NCBI RefSeq assembly: GCF_000224145.3
Contig: NW_004190417.1
Coordinates: forward strand, 62,001 to 126,000
DNA from: Ciona intestinalis
Lineage: Eukaryota > Chordata > Ascidiacea > Phlebobranchia > Cionidae
Direction: 5' to 3'
DNA: 64,000 nucleotides
The notes beneath the pieces were generated by a model. That model was not told the origin of the DNA and searched no databases. It worked only from the letters and a program-made list of their open reading frames with translations. Numbering within the stretch: position 1 is the stretch's first letter; the number at the start of each line of letters is the position of its first letter. The position numbers and the translations under genes are program-made. Below are positions 31,138-42,261 of the stretch, in pieces.

Positions 31138-34002
31138 TTACCCAGCCACATACTCAGTTCCGTGTAAACCTCTGCAAACCAAAGTGAAATCCTTTACGAC
31201 ATCTCGACATCGCTTCTTACTTTTCGACGATTGCAACAGCTGTTTACAAAAGTATTCTTTTCTGGTCTGAGATACTTCCGCTGGTAAAATAGTAGAATTG
31301 ACAGCAAGTTCATGTAGCCATTTGGAAAAATCATTATTGTTGTGACGGCAAAGTGCTTGTAATATATCTGCATAATTGTCTATGTGAGTACGCGGAGCAT
31401 TCCCACCCACACCATGTAGTACCAAAGCAACAAGATCCCTCCCTAACTTGCTGGTTGCCTTTTGAATGTTGATATCGCTTGAATATAATGACAGGACGTC
31501 CACAAAAAATGATGAACCGACTTTTGCTGATTCCGAATCTGACATTCCAAGGGTAATACTGGCACAGTGAAACACATCAACAATGTTAAATTGATTATTA
31601 GCTGAAACTGCTAGTTTAAACAACTCGGACTGTTTTCGAGAAGTATATGAAAGCAAACGCAAGAAACTATGCCCAATGTCTGGGTGATCTTTTATCACGC
31701 CCTTTCCATATATTGGAAGAACTACTTGTACTATTGCACTGATTAACATAGATACAGTCTTTTTATGGACTACATCAGCACCAAACACAAGCACAATTTG
31801 TTGTGCTAAATCAAGAACTGAAGTGTGGGGGTAGATTTTTAAAATGGTAGTTAGCATTTCACATAAGGGTGCAAGCAAAGGTGAAAAACCACTTATTAAA
31901 TTTCGAATAGATTTATCATATAAATTACAGAAAGCTTCCATAATACTGATATCAGACACCCAATGTTCCAAAATGTTTTTAATGATTGGAGTTAGTTGAC
32001 GTAAAACAATGACAACTGGATGCTCTTCTGTTGTTAAAATCTCACCATTCTCATCTTCCTGGCGTCTGTCTAGAGTACAGAAAAGATGAGCAAGAAGATC
32101 CAATATATGAATAATACTGTTCTTAGTAGGTATAGATTGAGTATCTTTGCTTAATGCTTCCAATTGGTGAAAGTTTAATGTAAGTAAACTTTGAAGATAT
32201 TTAAGACATTCTGCTTGTGGCAACACTGAAAGAAGATAACCAGCTGATTGCATGAGCCAGGTTTCTTCATTGTTACGTAAAACACCTTTGATAAGGAGTG
32301 TGCCAATCTGTTGCAAAATACTTGGGGTAAAAGGAGTTAAATGTTCACAGCATTCACTGGTCAGTCTACGCAAGGTGAGAACAGTTGAAAGTGACAACTC
32401 GTTGTTGTTTAAATATGGCAATACAATAGACATCAAAATCTGAAGATTTTCTGGGTGGTTGCGAAGCCACTCTGTCAAAGAACCAATTGTATATAGTAAA
32501 GTATCTGCTAGTTGTAGTGAATTCACATGGATTTTTGGTATAATGTTGACCAATGACTGTAAACAATCCAGTTGAGCATTCGTTTCTGTGAGAGTTTCTA
32601 CTATTGAATGTATTCCAAACAAACAAGTTTCTATATCATGCCAATGTTCAGTTGAGGCTGCAGACTGTTCCATTGCTGCATGAAGTTGTTGCATAATGAA
32701 GTGCAGCACATCAGTGTGTAGCATCTCCAATAAATACATTAAAGTATCCGAAATATCGATTCGATATATTCTGTGTTGCTCCTTTTCATCTGCAGTCCAT
32801 TCATTATGAGAGTTATCTTGTGGATATTTGGCCTTAGTAAGCAAATGTGTCACCAACTGGAAATATACATTGCTAAGCTGCTGATGCATTGTTATGTTTT
32901 CATTACCTTGCAATCCTTGAATTTCATCTTGAAGTGAGTACCAAAAAGTAAATGAGATTGGGCTGGAATTCTCACTTGTAGGATACTGGAGAGGTAGGAC
33001 CAAACAGTCCATAACAAAGCAAATAAGACCCCACCCACCATTATGATCTGAAATACTATCAATGATAAACTTTGTGTGGTTTTCTGCCAAACTGCAGACC
33101 ACTTTAGTTAAACCAAGAATCATATCTGAATTCTCATTTCCAACTGCTTCTGTAAATATTGGGTGAAGTGACAGTACAAGAGGAACAAGCTTCTTTATGG
33201 TGTTTGGGTAATCGTGAAGCCTTGGTGAACAGAATGTATTAAGCAAACAGTCTACAGCAGCATCAAATAATTCCGTTTGATGAATACCACCAAGTATAGT
33301 GATAAGAAGTTCCTCACATTCATTTAAAGGTGTACCAAGTGTCACCCAGCTCGACAAGCATTTAATGACTCTATTTTTGATCTGTACTGAATTATTCTGA
33401 TAGGAAATAGAATTAAGCAAAACAATGACTTGAGAGAAACCCGAGATTAAAACATGCATCATGTTTCCCTTTTTGTATTTTTCGGTATTTGCACTGTGAC
33501 ATTCTTCGGGAAGCACAGTTAGAATTTCCAGTAAAATTAAACATCGCTGATCATTCGACAGTATAACTTTAGTTTCTTCTTTAACTCTTTCAATAACATC
33601 ATGGATAGCATTGATCCACAACTGTTGATTTGCACAGTTAAACACAAATGCCGAAAAGGCTACACAAAGACGAGTCAAAATAATTTTTTTATCTAAAGAA
33701 ACTGCAAACCGAAACAGCTGCTCAAACAGCTTGTCCTTTAAAACCTCAACATCGTCTTCTCCAACGTCCTTCCATGCGCCACTTATCTTGCTGGCAAGAG
33801 AACTTGCTCCAAAATGTTGCACTTCCGTGCTTTTTCCTTCTTCCAACAATTTCCATGCAAACTGCCAAGCTTGTGGACTACGCTGTGCTTTCATGAGCCA
33901 TTTTTGAGCAGTATCTTTACATGACATAGATGGGTTGTAGTATAACTCATGTAAAGCTTTTTCGATATTTTCACACGTAAAATCAGGGGCTAAATTCGCC
34001 AT
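31138..34002 (-). CDS. IPO13: Importin-13, intronless
   Basis: One uninterrupted ORF of 954 aa, close to the ~963 aa of vertebrate IPO13. It is a karyopherin-beta nuclear transport receptor that works in both directions (imports UBC9, MAGOH-Y14 and others; exports eIF1A in animals). Visible: the importin-beta N-terminal region (about residues 24-90, AQKWLMKAQRSPQAWQFAWK, VQHFGASSLASKI), HEAT-like helical repeats throughout, and a C-terminus with VKDFTLVCRGLHGTEY that closely resembles my recollection of the vertebrate IPO13 end. ATG 34000-34002 starts MANLAPDFTCENIEKAL. There is no intron, unlike the many-exon vertebrate gene and every other gene here. It lies opposite to its neighbours and converges on the candidate microprotein gene. 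Confidence 0.93.
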   Translation of the reverse strand: MANLAPDFTCENIEKALHELYYNPSMSCKDTAQKWLMKAQRSPQAWQFAWKLLEEGKSTEVQHFGASSLASKISGAWKDVGEDDVEVLKDKLFEQLFRFAVSLDKKIILTRLCVAFSAFVFNCANQQLWINAIHDVIERVKEETKVILSNDQRCLILLEILTVLPEECHSANTEKYKKGNMMHVLISGFSQVIVLLNSISYQNNSVQIKNRVIKCLSSWVTLGTPLNECEELLITILGGIHQTELFDAAVDCLLNTFCSPRLHDYPNTIKKLVPLVLSLHPIFTEAVGNENSDMILGLTKVVCSLAENHTKFIIDSISDHNGGWGLICFVMDCLVLPLQYPTSENSSPISFTFWYSLQDEIQGLQGNENITMHQQLSNVYFQLVTHLLTKAKYPQDNSHNEWTADEKEQHRIYRIDISDTLMYLLEMLHTDVLHFIMQQLHAAMEQSAASTEHWHDIETCLFGIHSIVETLTETNAQLDCLQSLVNIIPKIHVNSLQLADTLLYTIGSLTEWLRNHPENLQILMSIVLPYLNNNELSLSTVLTLRRLTSECCEHLTPFTPSILQQIGTLLIKGVLRNNEETWLMQSAGYLLSVLPQAECLKYLQSLLTLNFHQLEALSKDTQSIPTKNSIIHILDLLAHLFCTLDRRQEDENGEILTTEEHPVVIVLRQLTPIIKNILEHWVSDISIMEAFCNLYDKSIRNLISGFSPLLAPLCEMLTTILKIYPHTSVLDLAQQIVLVFGADVVHKKTVSMLISAIVQVVLPIYGKGVIKDHPDIGHSFLRLLSYTSRKQSELFKLAVSANNQFNIVDVFHCASITLGMSDSESAKVGSSFFVDVLSLYSSDINIQKATSKLGRDLVALVLHGVGGNAPRTHIDNYADILQALCRHNNNDFSKWLHELAVNSTILPAEVSQTRKEYFCKQLLQSSKSKKRCRDVVKDFTLVCRGLHGTEYVAG

Positions 34003-34215
34003 GAAAATACTTCCTGTAAATTAAACACGTAAGCAATACGATTTTAACCTTTAACTGAAAACATAAAATCTGACATAACACTTATACTCAACAACAGACT
34101 ATACTTAAGTAAGACGTAACTCGTTGACAAACTAAGCATTGCGTTATGTCATGCAATCTTGTTGGCTATTGTATGAATGACTGGCCAATTACAGTACCAC
34201 CAAACACCCAGTCCT

Positions 34216-34279
34216 ACAGAAATAAAAACAGCCTACCTACAACCATCTATGCTACAACCATGATCTGTTTTATTTCTGT
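34216..34279. mobile_element. Miniature family D element (64 bp)
   Basis: ACAGAAATAAAAACAG and CTGTTTTATTTCTGT form inverted ends around 33 bp of unrelated sequence. It is an extreme internal deletion of D. Confidence 0.65.
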
Positions 34280-34313
34280 GGGTAAAAGGCACTGAGATAT
34301 CCATGGTGAAAGC

Positions 34314-34805
34314 ACAGATATAAAAAAGAATAGAACGCGCATCTCCAATGTCGACAAAGAAGAGACCACGATATATTCTCTCTCTTTTGCGGGTCGTTCC
34401 CGTTTACTATTGTAGTCAATGGATTCGAGGGCGTTTTATGTAGTTTTTCTTCATTTATTGACTTGATTTAAAGTTATAGGGTAAAACAACTATTTTCTAA
34501 TATACAAATATTTCTAACAAACCGTTTGCTTAAAGGTTTTTAATTAAAATTATTAAATAATTAAATTCTTTAAAAAGTGGTAAACTGTAAGCGTTAACCT
34601 ACCAAATAACTAAACTGGCCTAATAAACTGGAATAGTTGGTGCAGTTTTTGAAAAAAACAGCTAAAACCTCCTAAAACTGCCATGCGCCTATTTTTTACA
34701 ATGGAGACCAAGCGAAATGGGGACGGAGTTGGCGGTCACGTCAATAGAAAAAGGAATATATCACGGTTTTGGAAAGTTGCGCGTTCTACTCTTTTTTATT
34801 TCTGA
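34314..34805 (-). mobile_element. Family D element, copy 1 of a three-copy cluster
   Basis: ACAGATATAAAAAAGAATAG to TCTTTTTTATTTCTGA, D interior in reverse (TCACGTCAATAG, GACCAAGCGAAATGGGGACG). Confidence 0.8.
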
Positions 34806-34816
34806 GGGTAAAAAGC

Positions 34817-35312
34817 ACAGAAATAAAAAAAATAATAGAACGCGCATCTCTAATGTCGGCAAAGGAGAGAGGTGATACATTCGCTCTCCTTCGCGGGTCG
34901 TTCCCGTTTACTATTGTAGTCAATAAAATCGACGACGTTTTATGTCGTTTTACCTTGTTTTTTTTTTACTTAATTTAAAGTTATAGGATATAACAACTAT
35001 TTTCTACAATATATATATTTCTAACAAACCGTTTGTTTGAAGATTTTTAATTAAATTTATTAAATAATTAAATTTTCTAAACAATTGGTAAACCGTATGC
35101 GTTAACCTACTAAATAACTAAACCGACCTAATAAACTTGATTAGTTAGTGTAGTTTTTTAAATAAACAGCTAAAACCTCCCAAAAATACAATGCGCCTAT
35201 CTTTTACAATGGAGACCAAGCGAAATGGGCACGGAGTTGGCGGTCACGTGAATAGAAAAAATACATATCACGGTTTTGGGCAGTTACGCGTTCTACTTTT
35301 TTTTATTTCTGT
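34817..35312 (-). mobile_element. Family D element, copy 2 of the cluster
   Basis: ACAGAAATAAAAAAAATAAT to TTTTTTTTATTTCTGT. The flanks GGGTAAAAAG and CTTTTTACCC are themselves inverted, and copies 2 and 3 are nearly back to back. Confidence 0.8.
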
Positions 35313-35323
35313 GCTTTTTACCC

Positions 35324-35833
35324 ACTGAAATAAAAAAAATAATTAAAGTAGAACGCGCAACTGCCCGAAACGGTGATATATTTTTTTTTCACGTGACCGC
35401 CAACTGCGTCCCCATTTCGCTTGGTCTCCAGTGTAAAAGATAGGGGCATAGTGATTTTAGGAAGTTATAGCTGTTTATTTTAAAAACTACACTAACTATT
35501 CTACTTTATTAGGCCAGTTTGGTTTTTGGTAGGTTAACGCTTACACTTTGGCGCTTATTTAGGAAAATTAATTATTTTATAAATTCAATTAAAAACGTTC
35601 AAACAAACGGTTTATTAGAAATATATATATATATATATATATGTTTGGAAATATTTATTTTTCCCTATAAACTTAAATTAAGTCAAAAAAACGAAGAAAA
35701 ACTACATAAAACGCCCTGGCTTCCATTGACTACTATATAGTAAACGGGAACAAGTCGTGAAAAAATGCGAGTGTATCATGCTCTCTCCTTTACCGACATT
35801 AGAGATGCGCGTTCTATTCTTATTTATTTCTAT
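35324..35833 (+). mobile_element. Family D element, copy 3 of the cluster
   Basis: ACTGAAATAAAAAAAATAAT to CTTATTTATTTCTATG, opposite in orientation to copies 1 and 2. Contains a (AT)n run near 35622-35640. Confidence 0.8.
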
Positions 35834-35910
35834 GGGTAAAAGGCAAGAGACTATGGGTAAAAGATTCTGCGGAAAAAAACGGATGACAGGTAGTATTCAA
35901 ATTTAAAAAC

Positions 35911-36320
35911 GGTGTCGTAATATACTATGTTCGATTGATATATTTGTACCGGGCGCTATTGCGCATGCGCAGTAGGTCGGAACAAATAGATTGACAACCC
36001 AGTCCACATATATTACGACCCTTCGTTGAAAGCGTTTCTGCACGATGTTTACGCATTATATGTTAGTTTTTGATTCAAAGTCAGCAGGACTGAGTTGGTA
36101 CATTATTTGTAGCATAAAAAAGCAAGTACCACTAACAAACCCACTTTATGCTAGTTTAAAAAAAAACATTTTTACTTATAACTCATAGCTACTGGTAAAC
36201 CATGGTGATTCTAGAATACAAAATTATACCGACCACTTTCAACACCTTCTACTCGTGCTACTAACACAAAATTTGGAAAATGTACAAGCTAGACCCCAGC
36301 GGTAATGATTTTAAAAATAA
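35911..36320 (+). mobile_element. Family C element
   Basis: Begins GGTGTCGTAATATACTATG and carries ATTGCGCATGCGCAG at about 35958-35972. The interior matches the reverse of 47660-48050 (AAGTCAGCAGGACTGAGTTG; CACTTTCAACACCTTCTACT). Confidence 0.7.
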
Positions 36321-36362
36321 AACATTATTAATTCAAAAAAATATTAATTATAAATTATTATA

Positions 36363-36520
36363 ATTATACAAGAGATCAAAGATCTAATGCGCGAACACCT
36401 TAATTAAAGTAATAAGCATAGTATTAATTAACCATTTTACTACAACGGTCGACTGAGCACGATCAAAAACCTTTAATGCGTCCCCACTTAAATGGAAATA
36501 GTTTGATTCAGGCGTGAATC
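36363..36520 (+). repeat. Family E, internally deleted copy
   Basis: CAAGAGATCAAAGATCTAAT at the left and TTTAATGCGTCCCCACTTAA at the right, with about 500 bp of the long copy missing between. Followed by a D fragment (36521-36590). Confidence 0.6.
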
Positions 36521-37100
36521 GAATAGAAAAAAGAATATATCACGGTTTTGGGCAGTTGCGCGTTCAACTCTTTTTTATTTTTGTGTTATGTAGTGAATAT
36601 TGTGGACATAGCTGACATACTAAACATACATAATAAAACACTTTCTTGGTTTAAACTTTCGTACTACAGCTAAACCATCTTGTATAAAAGTAAACTTTTT
36701 CACTTCCATATTCGAAGGAAAATGGTTAGTGTTGGTTTAAACGTGATTGATTCACGGAGTTCACCAGTATACTGTAAAATATCTAGAGTTTTTCGAGATA
36801 TGAGAACATAAGTTTGGTCTTTTTATCATATATAACTAGTGTAATACATGTACGTATTATCTATGACAAAAAAAGCGCAGGCAATGCTACTTGTATAATT
36901 GGTTCAAAACCAGCCTATTTTTGTTTATCCGTTAAATTGCATCTCCAGCAGCATACATATTGCTTATAAGTAAATTTATATCACAAGTGCTCCAGTACTA
37001 TATGGATTGTATACGAGTTAAAATACATCTATAATTTTCCAGCAATATTCACAGGCAGAGCCATAGAAATACCATGACTATGTTCACAGGTGGGCTAGTG
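36521..37100. other. D fragment, then no feature recognised
   Basis: 36521-36590 is a D end (ATATATCACGGTTTTGGGCA). 36591-37100 shows no gene or known repeat. Confidence 0.5.
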
Positions 37101-37110
37101 CGTCCGAAAG

Positions 37111-37644
37111 CACAGAAATAAAAAGAGTAGGACGCGCAACTGCTCAAAACTGTGATATATTCTTTTTTCTATTCACGTGACCGCCAACTCCGTCCCCATT
37201 TCGCTTGGTCTCCATTGTAAAAGATAAGCGCATAGTAGTTTTAGGAGGCTTTAGCTGTTCGTTTCAAAAACTACACTAACTATTCAAGTTTATTAGGCTG
37301 GTTTGCTTATGTGGTAGGTTAACGCTTACAGTTTACCACTTGTTTCGAAAATTTAATTATTTATTAAATTTATTTAAAAAACTTCAAACAAACGGTTTGT
37401 TGGAAATATGTATATATTAGAAAATAGTTGTTTTACCCTATGACTTTAAATTAAGTCAAAAAACGAAGGAAAACTACATAAAACGCCCTCGATTCCATTG
37501 ACTACAATCAGAGTCCGTATATAAACATATACGGACTGTGACTACAATGTTAAACGGGAACGAGCCGCGAAAGAGAGAGAGTGTATCATGCTCTCTCCTA
37601 TGCCGACATTGGAGATGCGCGTTCTATCCTTTTTTATTTCTGTG
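37111..37644 (+). mobile_element. Family D element with 9-bp target duplication
   Basis: Terminal CACAGAAATAAAAAG and TTTTTTATTTCTGTG. It is flanked by perfect 9-bp repeats, GTCCGAAAG (37102-37110 and 37645-37653). A 9-bp duplication points to Mutator-type transposition (inference). It has no ORF and carries a 30-bp hairpin insertion at 37509. Confidence 0.88.
37509..37538. mobile_element. 30-bp hairpin insertion in family D
   Basis: Arms AGTCCGTATAT and ATATACGGACT around AAAC. It is flanked by TGACTACAAT on both sides (37499-37508, 37539-37548). The other D copies have a single TGACTAC at this place and no hairpin. Confidence 0.88.
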
Positions 37645-37867
37645 GTCCGAAAGGCACTTCATAAACACATGAGAGAATGTAAGAAAAAGACTCATTTCCT
37701 TAACATCAGATGTTTAGTTTATCTCAAAGCGTAAGACAGGCACTTTAAGTATGTACCGCGCACGTGTTTTCTGTACTGCAGAATTCCGTAACATAGTTTT
37801 GTATTTTTTTGCTGCAGTGATATATATTACAACTTGGTAAAGTTATTTGAGTATATAATCAACTAGG

Positions 37868-40800
37868 ATGCCAATGGATGTTAGTAAAAAGTCCAAAAGT
37901 AGGAACGTGGGCCTTATATCTCTTGATGAATCCAAACAGGCTCAGTTCAAGGCGAAAATGAAATCTAAAGTAAGTGTTATTAGCTAAGCCGGGACCAGCA
38001 GGTCTCTATTTTTTCAATGTTATATACACATGCCCCTGAAAACAGACGATTAGCTACCAAATTATCCACATTTGGGCTGTTTTGATTACCTTGGTGCTAG
38101 TATAAAGTTGTCATTTTAACACCGTTTTTTTCAGACAAGTTGCTCTGAGAGCTTAGCTTGGACCCTTAGATAAAAGGTTTATAAATAAGTAAACTAATCC
38201 CTGACCACTCACTCTCCCAACGCATAAATTGTATGCTGTTATTGAAAATAATATTATTATTATTATTATTATATATAACTGGGGTAATAAAAAAGCAGAA
38301 AATGAAATCTAAAGTAAGTGGTAATCAATAAAAAAAAATTTTAGTCCTGAAGATACAGCATTTATCATACATTGATGTCCAAAAAAGACTGTAGAATTTC
38401 TACGGTTATACTTTTAGTATGTTCAGGCTTCACAAGTGTCACAGTGAAAAATTCGAGAAATCGTTGATGGAATCAGTTGGCGAGACTTTGGAATCTTATT
38501 TAAACGATTGTGGCAATTAACTAGTTCATATTAAAAGTTTAAAGAAATTCTTTACTTTATTGGGATAAGCAAATTTTAATAAGACAAGGAAACTAATATA
38601 TGAACTCTTAGTGTCCTACAGGGCAAGCAACAACGGTAACCAACCAAAGTTTGTGTCTTAACTAGGGCTGTGGATTTTCTTATTTTTGGTAGAATCGTTA
38701 ACTATTTTTGGTAGAATCATTAATTTAGTTATAACCGATTAACCAATACAAGAAAGGTCTTCTCACAAAAAGAATTAGCAAACCCCATAAAATATTTTGT
38801 TTTCAATTTTTTATTTGAATTGGTAATTTGTGGTTTACCGAAAAAACAATTACCACATAAAATGACGGTTAGGTAAAAGCCAAATAAATGTATTTTTACC
38901 CACAAAAGCCATTTGCAATAAAATATTTTTTAGCAGGCTAGAGGGGTGTCCTCTCCTACCCCAATTACCCCATTGTTTTCTATTACCCCCACTTTGCTAT
39001 ACTTATGATTAATTTAAGGAACGTCATTATAAGCCAGTGTGTATTGCAGTTAAAATATAAACTTGTGATTGTGTTTCTACTTTCTATGTTTGTGTTTTGG
39101 AGTAAATTTACATCACTCATAAAAGTTAAACATCGTAGATAATGGTTAATCGTGACCTATCAGGACTCTACATTAACTTGTTTTAGGATGATGTTGTCAA
39201 AGCAGGGCGCTCGTAGCCGCAGTATGTAAAATCCAAGATTTACTTGTAAGGCCAGGGCTTAAAAAAGGCCAAACACTGTAGAGTGTGATGCTGTGTCAAA
39301 TTTACTGACTTACTTAGTATTATGTTTGTCTCAGAAAACTTCAAAAGCTTTTGACTCTACACAAACAGGAGTAATCTTTCTTAAACACATTCCTCATGGC
39401 TTCTTCGAACCGCAAATGAAAATGTACTTCGAGCAATTCGGGATTGTCAATAAGATTCGTCTTTCTAGAAGCAAAAGGGTAAATCTTTTTTAAAAGTTGT
39501 GATGTTGTAATGTTATGTAAGGTGGGGTGGCACTAATAAGGCGGGTTTACACTACGGGCGGTAAAAGCGCTGGCGATGTGAGAGAGCGATTGTCATCCGA
39601 TATATCGGCCCATTCACACACAAACGTAAAATCGCCTGGTATCCTGTCCTGTTTGGCGGGAAGCTGAAAATTGCATTTAATCGTTTTAACGTAAATATGC
39701 GATAAAAACAGAAAAAATACCCAGGAAGGAATATAATATCGTTTGACAGGCATTGGCTTTTAAAAATATTAGCCCAGATGCCGGATTTGTCAAGGAATTG
39801 GCGAATGTTATATCTGCCTCTATATTCCATATAGTTTGGTTTTATTTAATTTTTCTACAAAGTAATTCTGTATTAAACACGCCGTGTAATATTGAACTGT
39901 TTTAATCATTTTTTTGAAGTTGGTTTTAATCACAAAGCACCTTACCAAACGCTATTTTCAATAATTTTACGCTAAATTTACAATATAGTATTCTTGCAAC
40001 AAAATATATTCATTTTTACATTCATATTTACTCGAAAATTATCTCCACCGTTTAATTTACAGCGAAACAGTTAACCGAAAATTGTAACCTTTCGTGCCAA
40101 CGCCGTTTATCGCTAGCGATCATCGGCAGAGTAGAAACTGTTTCTAATCAATTTTCTGTCGCTCGTATCGCTAGCGATGGAGGAAGTGACGTCAGAAAAT
40201 CGCCAGACTCTCTCGAATCGCCAGCCATTGGCGCTAGTGTGAACCCGCCTATAAGAATTCAACTTAGCAATGATTTTTTATTTAAAATGTTGGTAATGTT
40301 AACCACGGAGATTGTGACAACAGTCTATTTGGAAAAGCCGGTTTAAGTATTTGACAATCTTTTTGCAATTAATTAACTTTAGTATTGTTTCTTGAGTTGG
40401 ACAATTTCATACATGTACATTTATAAACTATAACTGTCTCGTTTCTTTTTTATAGACTGGGAAATCAAAAGGTTATGCATACATTGAATTTGCTTGTGAG
40501 GAGGTTGCAAATATTGTTGCTCAAACAATGAATAATTATTTAATGTATGAACGTTGTTTAAAATGTAAGTACTAATGTTTAATTGATATTTAAATTGGTA
40601 AGTCCCACACAGTGTAAAATAAGTATTTAAACATTCACACATGTAGGTTGATAACATAGAGTAGATTAATTTAAATTTATCTTTGTATAAACAGGCACAG
40701 TTGTTCCCGTGGATAAACTTCATCCCAAGACATTCAAAGGACACAACCAGATTTTCAGTAAACCTGCTACTCGCAAAAATTCTATAAGAAAGTTTAATGA

Positions 40801-42157
40801 AAGAAATAGTAACTCTGATGAGGTAAGGAAAGAGTTAATAATTAAGCTCTTTCATCAATATAATTAAATAGTTTTCAGCATGTAGTATCAGCATGCTGTT
40901 TCAAAAGCAATTTTTGTTTCAGGTTAGACGTTTCAAGAGGAGAAATCAGAAGCATTTAAAATTGGAAACCAAACTTAAAGCAATGGGAATTAATTACGAT
41001 ATCAATAATGTGTGTTGTACTATATTTAATGTAGTAAATTTAGTCTATAGTTTTATGCAACTTAAAGGGGCCAACCAACAAAAAATCAAAGTTTGTGTAA
41101 TTGTGTATTGATAGAGATCAATTGTGATCTAAAACCAAAGTTTTTAAAATTAGAAAAAGTCTTCTGAGAAAATGGCATTGTAAATGTTTCTGAAATAAAT
41201 GAAAGGAGTAAAAAATAGGCTGCCTGCAACAATGCCTGGAGTTCGCTTAAAAAAAACTGTCACTCAACTTTGGTCAGTAATTGTTTTTAAATTATAAAAC
41301 AAAAATCTTTTTGAGGGAAATTTTTTACAATGAATTCTTCTTTGGAATAATTAAAAAAACTGTACTGTACAAGACTTTATAATGTTTAGTTTTTAATTGC
41401 ACGTTGCCTATGCCAAGTAATTACTTATTTTCGCCTTTACAAAATTAGTCTTTTAAACGTGTTAAAATGAGTGAAAAAGTGCTAGGTCAACTTAAACTAG
41501 TATGTATCTATGTTCAATCATAAAAATTTGTACAAAGAAAAGTATATAGATATATATTATATTTTTTTATATTTTTGCCAAGAAGATTCGTTAATTGTAA
41601 CAAATTCCATTTTCTGCAATTTTTTTAATTGTTCTGTTTTTGAAACTTAGGTAATACCTTTAGATCAAATTAGAGCAGCTTTACTTATACACAATTTTTT
41701 ATTTTACGGTGGCATGCACCTTTACATTAACTAATCTACTGATTAATTTTATAGTTGGTAATGAAAACAGATTGGAGACCACCACCAAGAAAAATGTTGC
41801 AACAAAAATCTGGTTGGTATTTTTTGTTATTATTAGTATGCAGCACATCAACAAATTTTGGGTTATTTGTTTTATGTTTTGTATTTCTTAGATGTTGATT
41901 CTCCAAATGTGACCAAGACAGTGATTTCCAAGAGTGACCTAAGTATGAGTATCAATAATGAGATGATGATTGACAAGGAAGATGAGGAAGTAGTTTTTAA
42001 AACTCCTCCCAAATCCTCTAAAGTTAGCATAAGGATCATTGAGCCCAATGTAATTAATCAAGATAAGAAAAAGATCTCTAAAACCCCAACAGTAAACAAA
42101 AGTCTGCGGAAGGCAAAAATCCTTAAAAAACGAAAATTGTTAAATATGACCATGTAA
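37868..42157 (+). CDS. NIFK: NIFK-like nucleolar RRM protein (MKI67 FHA-interacting)
   Basis: Seven exons join in frame (297 aa): 37868-37969, 39335-39478, 40456-40564, 40695-40822, 40923-41009, 41755-41812, 41892-42157. The single RRM spans about residues 45-125: [20 protein letters not shown] (RNP2 side), then SKGYAYIEF (RNP1) and [31 protein letters not shown] and MNNYL are near-identical to human [17 protein letters not shown] corresponds to its KGIDYDFPSLILQ region. The tail holds an acidic patch ([13 protein letters not shown]), like the human DDEIVFK, and a Lys-rich nucleolar-type end. It binds pre-rRNA and the Ki-67 FHA domain in vertebrates. A 710-bp TIR element sits in intron 2. Confidence 0.9.
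38930..39002. mobile_element. Family A terminal fragment
   Basis: GGGGTGTCCTCTCCTACCCC followed by CCCCCACTTTGCTATAC. Confidence 0.45.
39540..40249 (+). mobile_element. TIR element GGCGGGTT...AACCCGCC in NIFK intron 2
   Basis: 710 bp. Left end GGCGGGTTTACACTACGGGC, right end GCTAGTGTGAACCCGCC. Subterminal GGCGAT and ATCGCC motifs repeat in inverted form (TGGCGATGTGAGAGAG; ACTCTCTCGAATCGCCA). No transposase. A short ATA-like flank is present on each side, but the target duplication is not clear. Confidence 0.8.
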
Positions 42158-42255
42158 TATTTTAGCAATTTGAAATGTGTAATTGCAATTTTTGTTGTGG
42201 GTAAAATTCTTAAAAATAGCGACAGTAGTCCTGCTTTTGTGTTATTATCACTTCC

Positions 42256-42261
42256 AATAAA
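42256..42261 (+). promoter_or_regulatory. Poly(A) signal of NIFK
   Basis: AATAAA about 99 bases after the stop. Confidence 0.6.
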
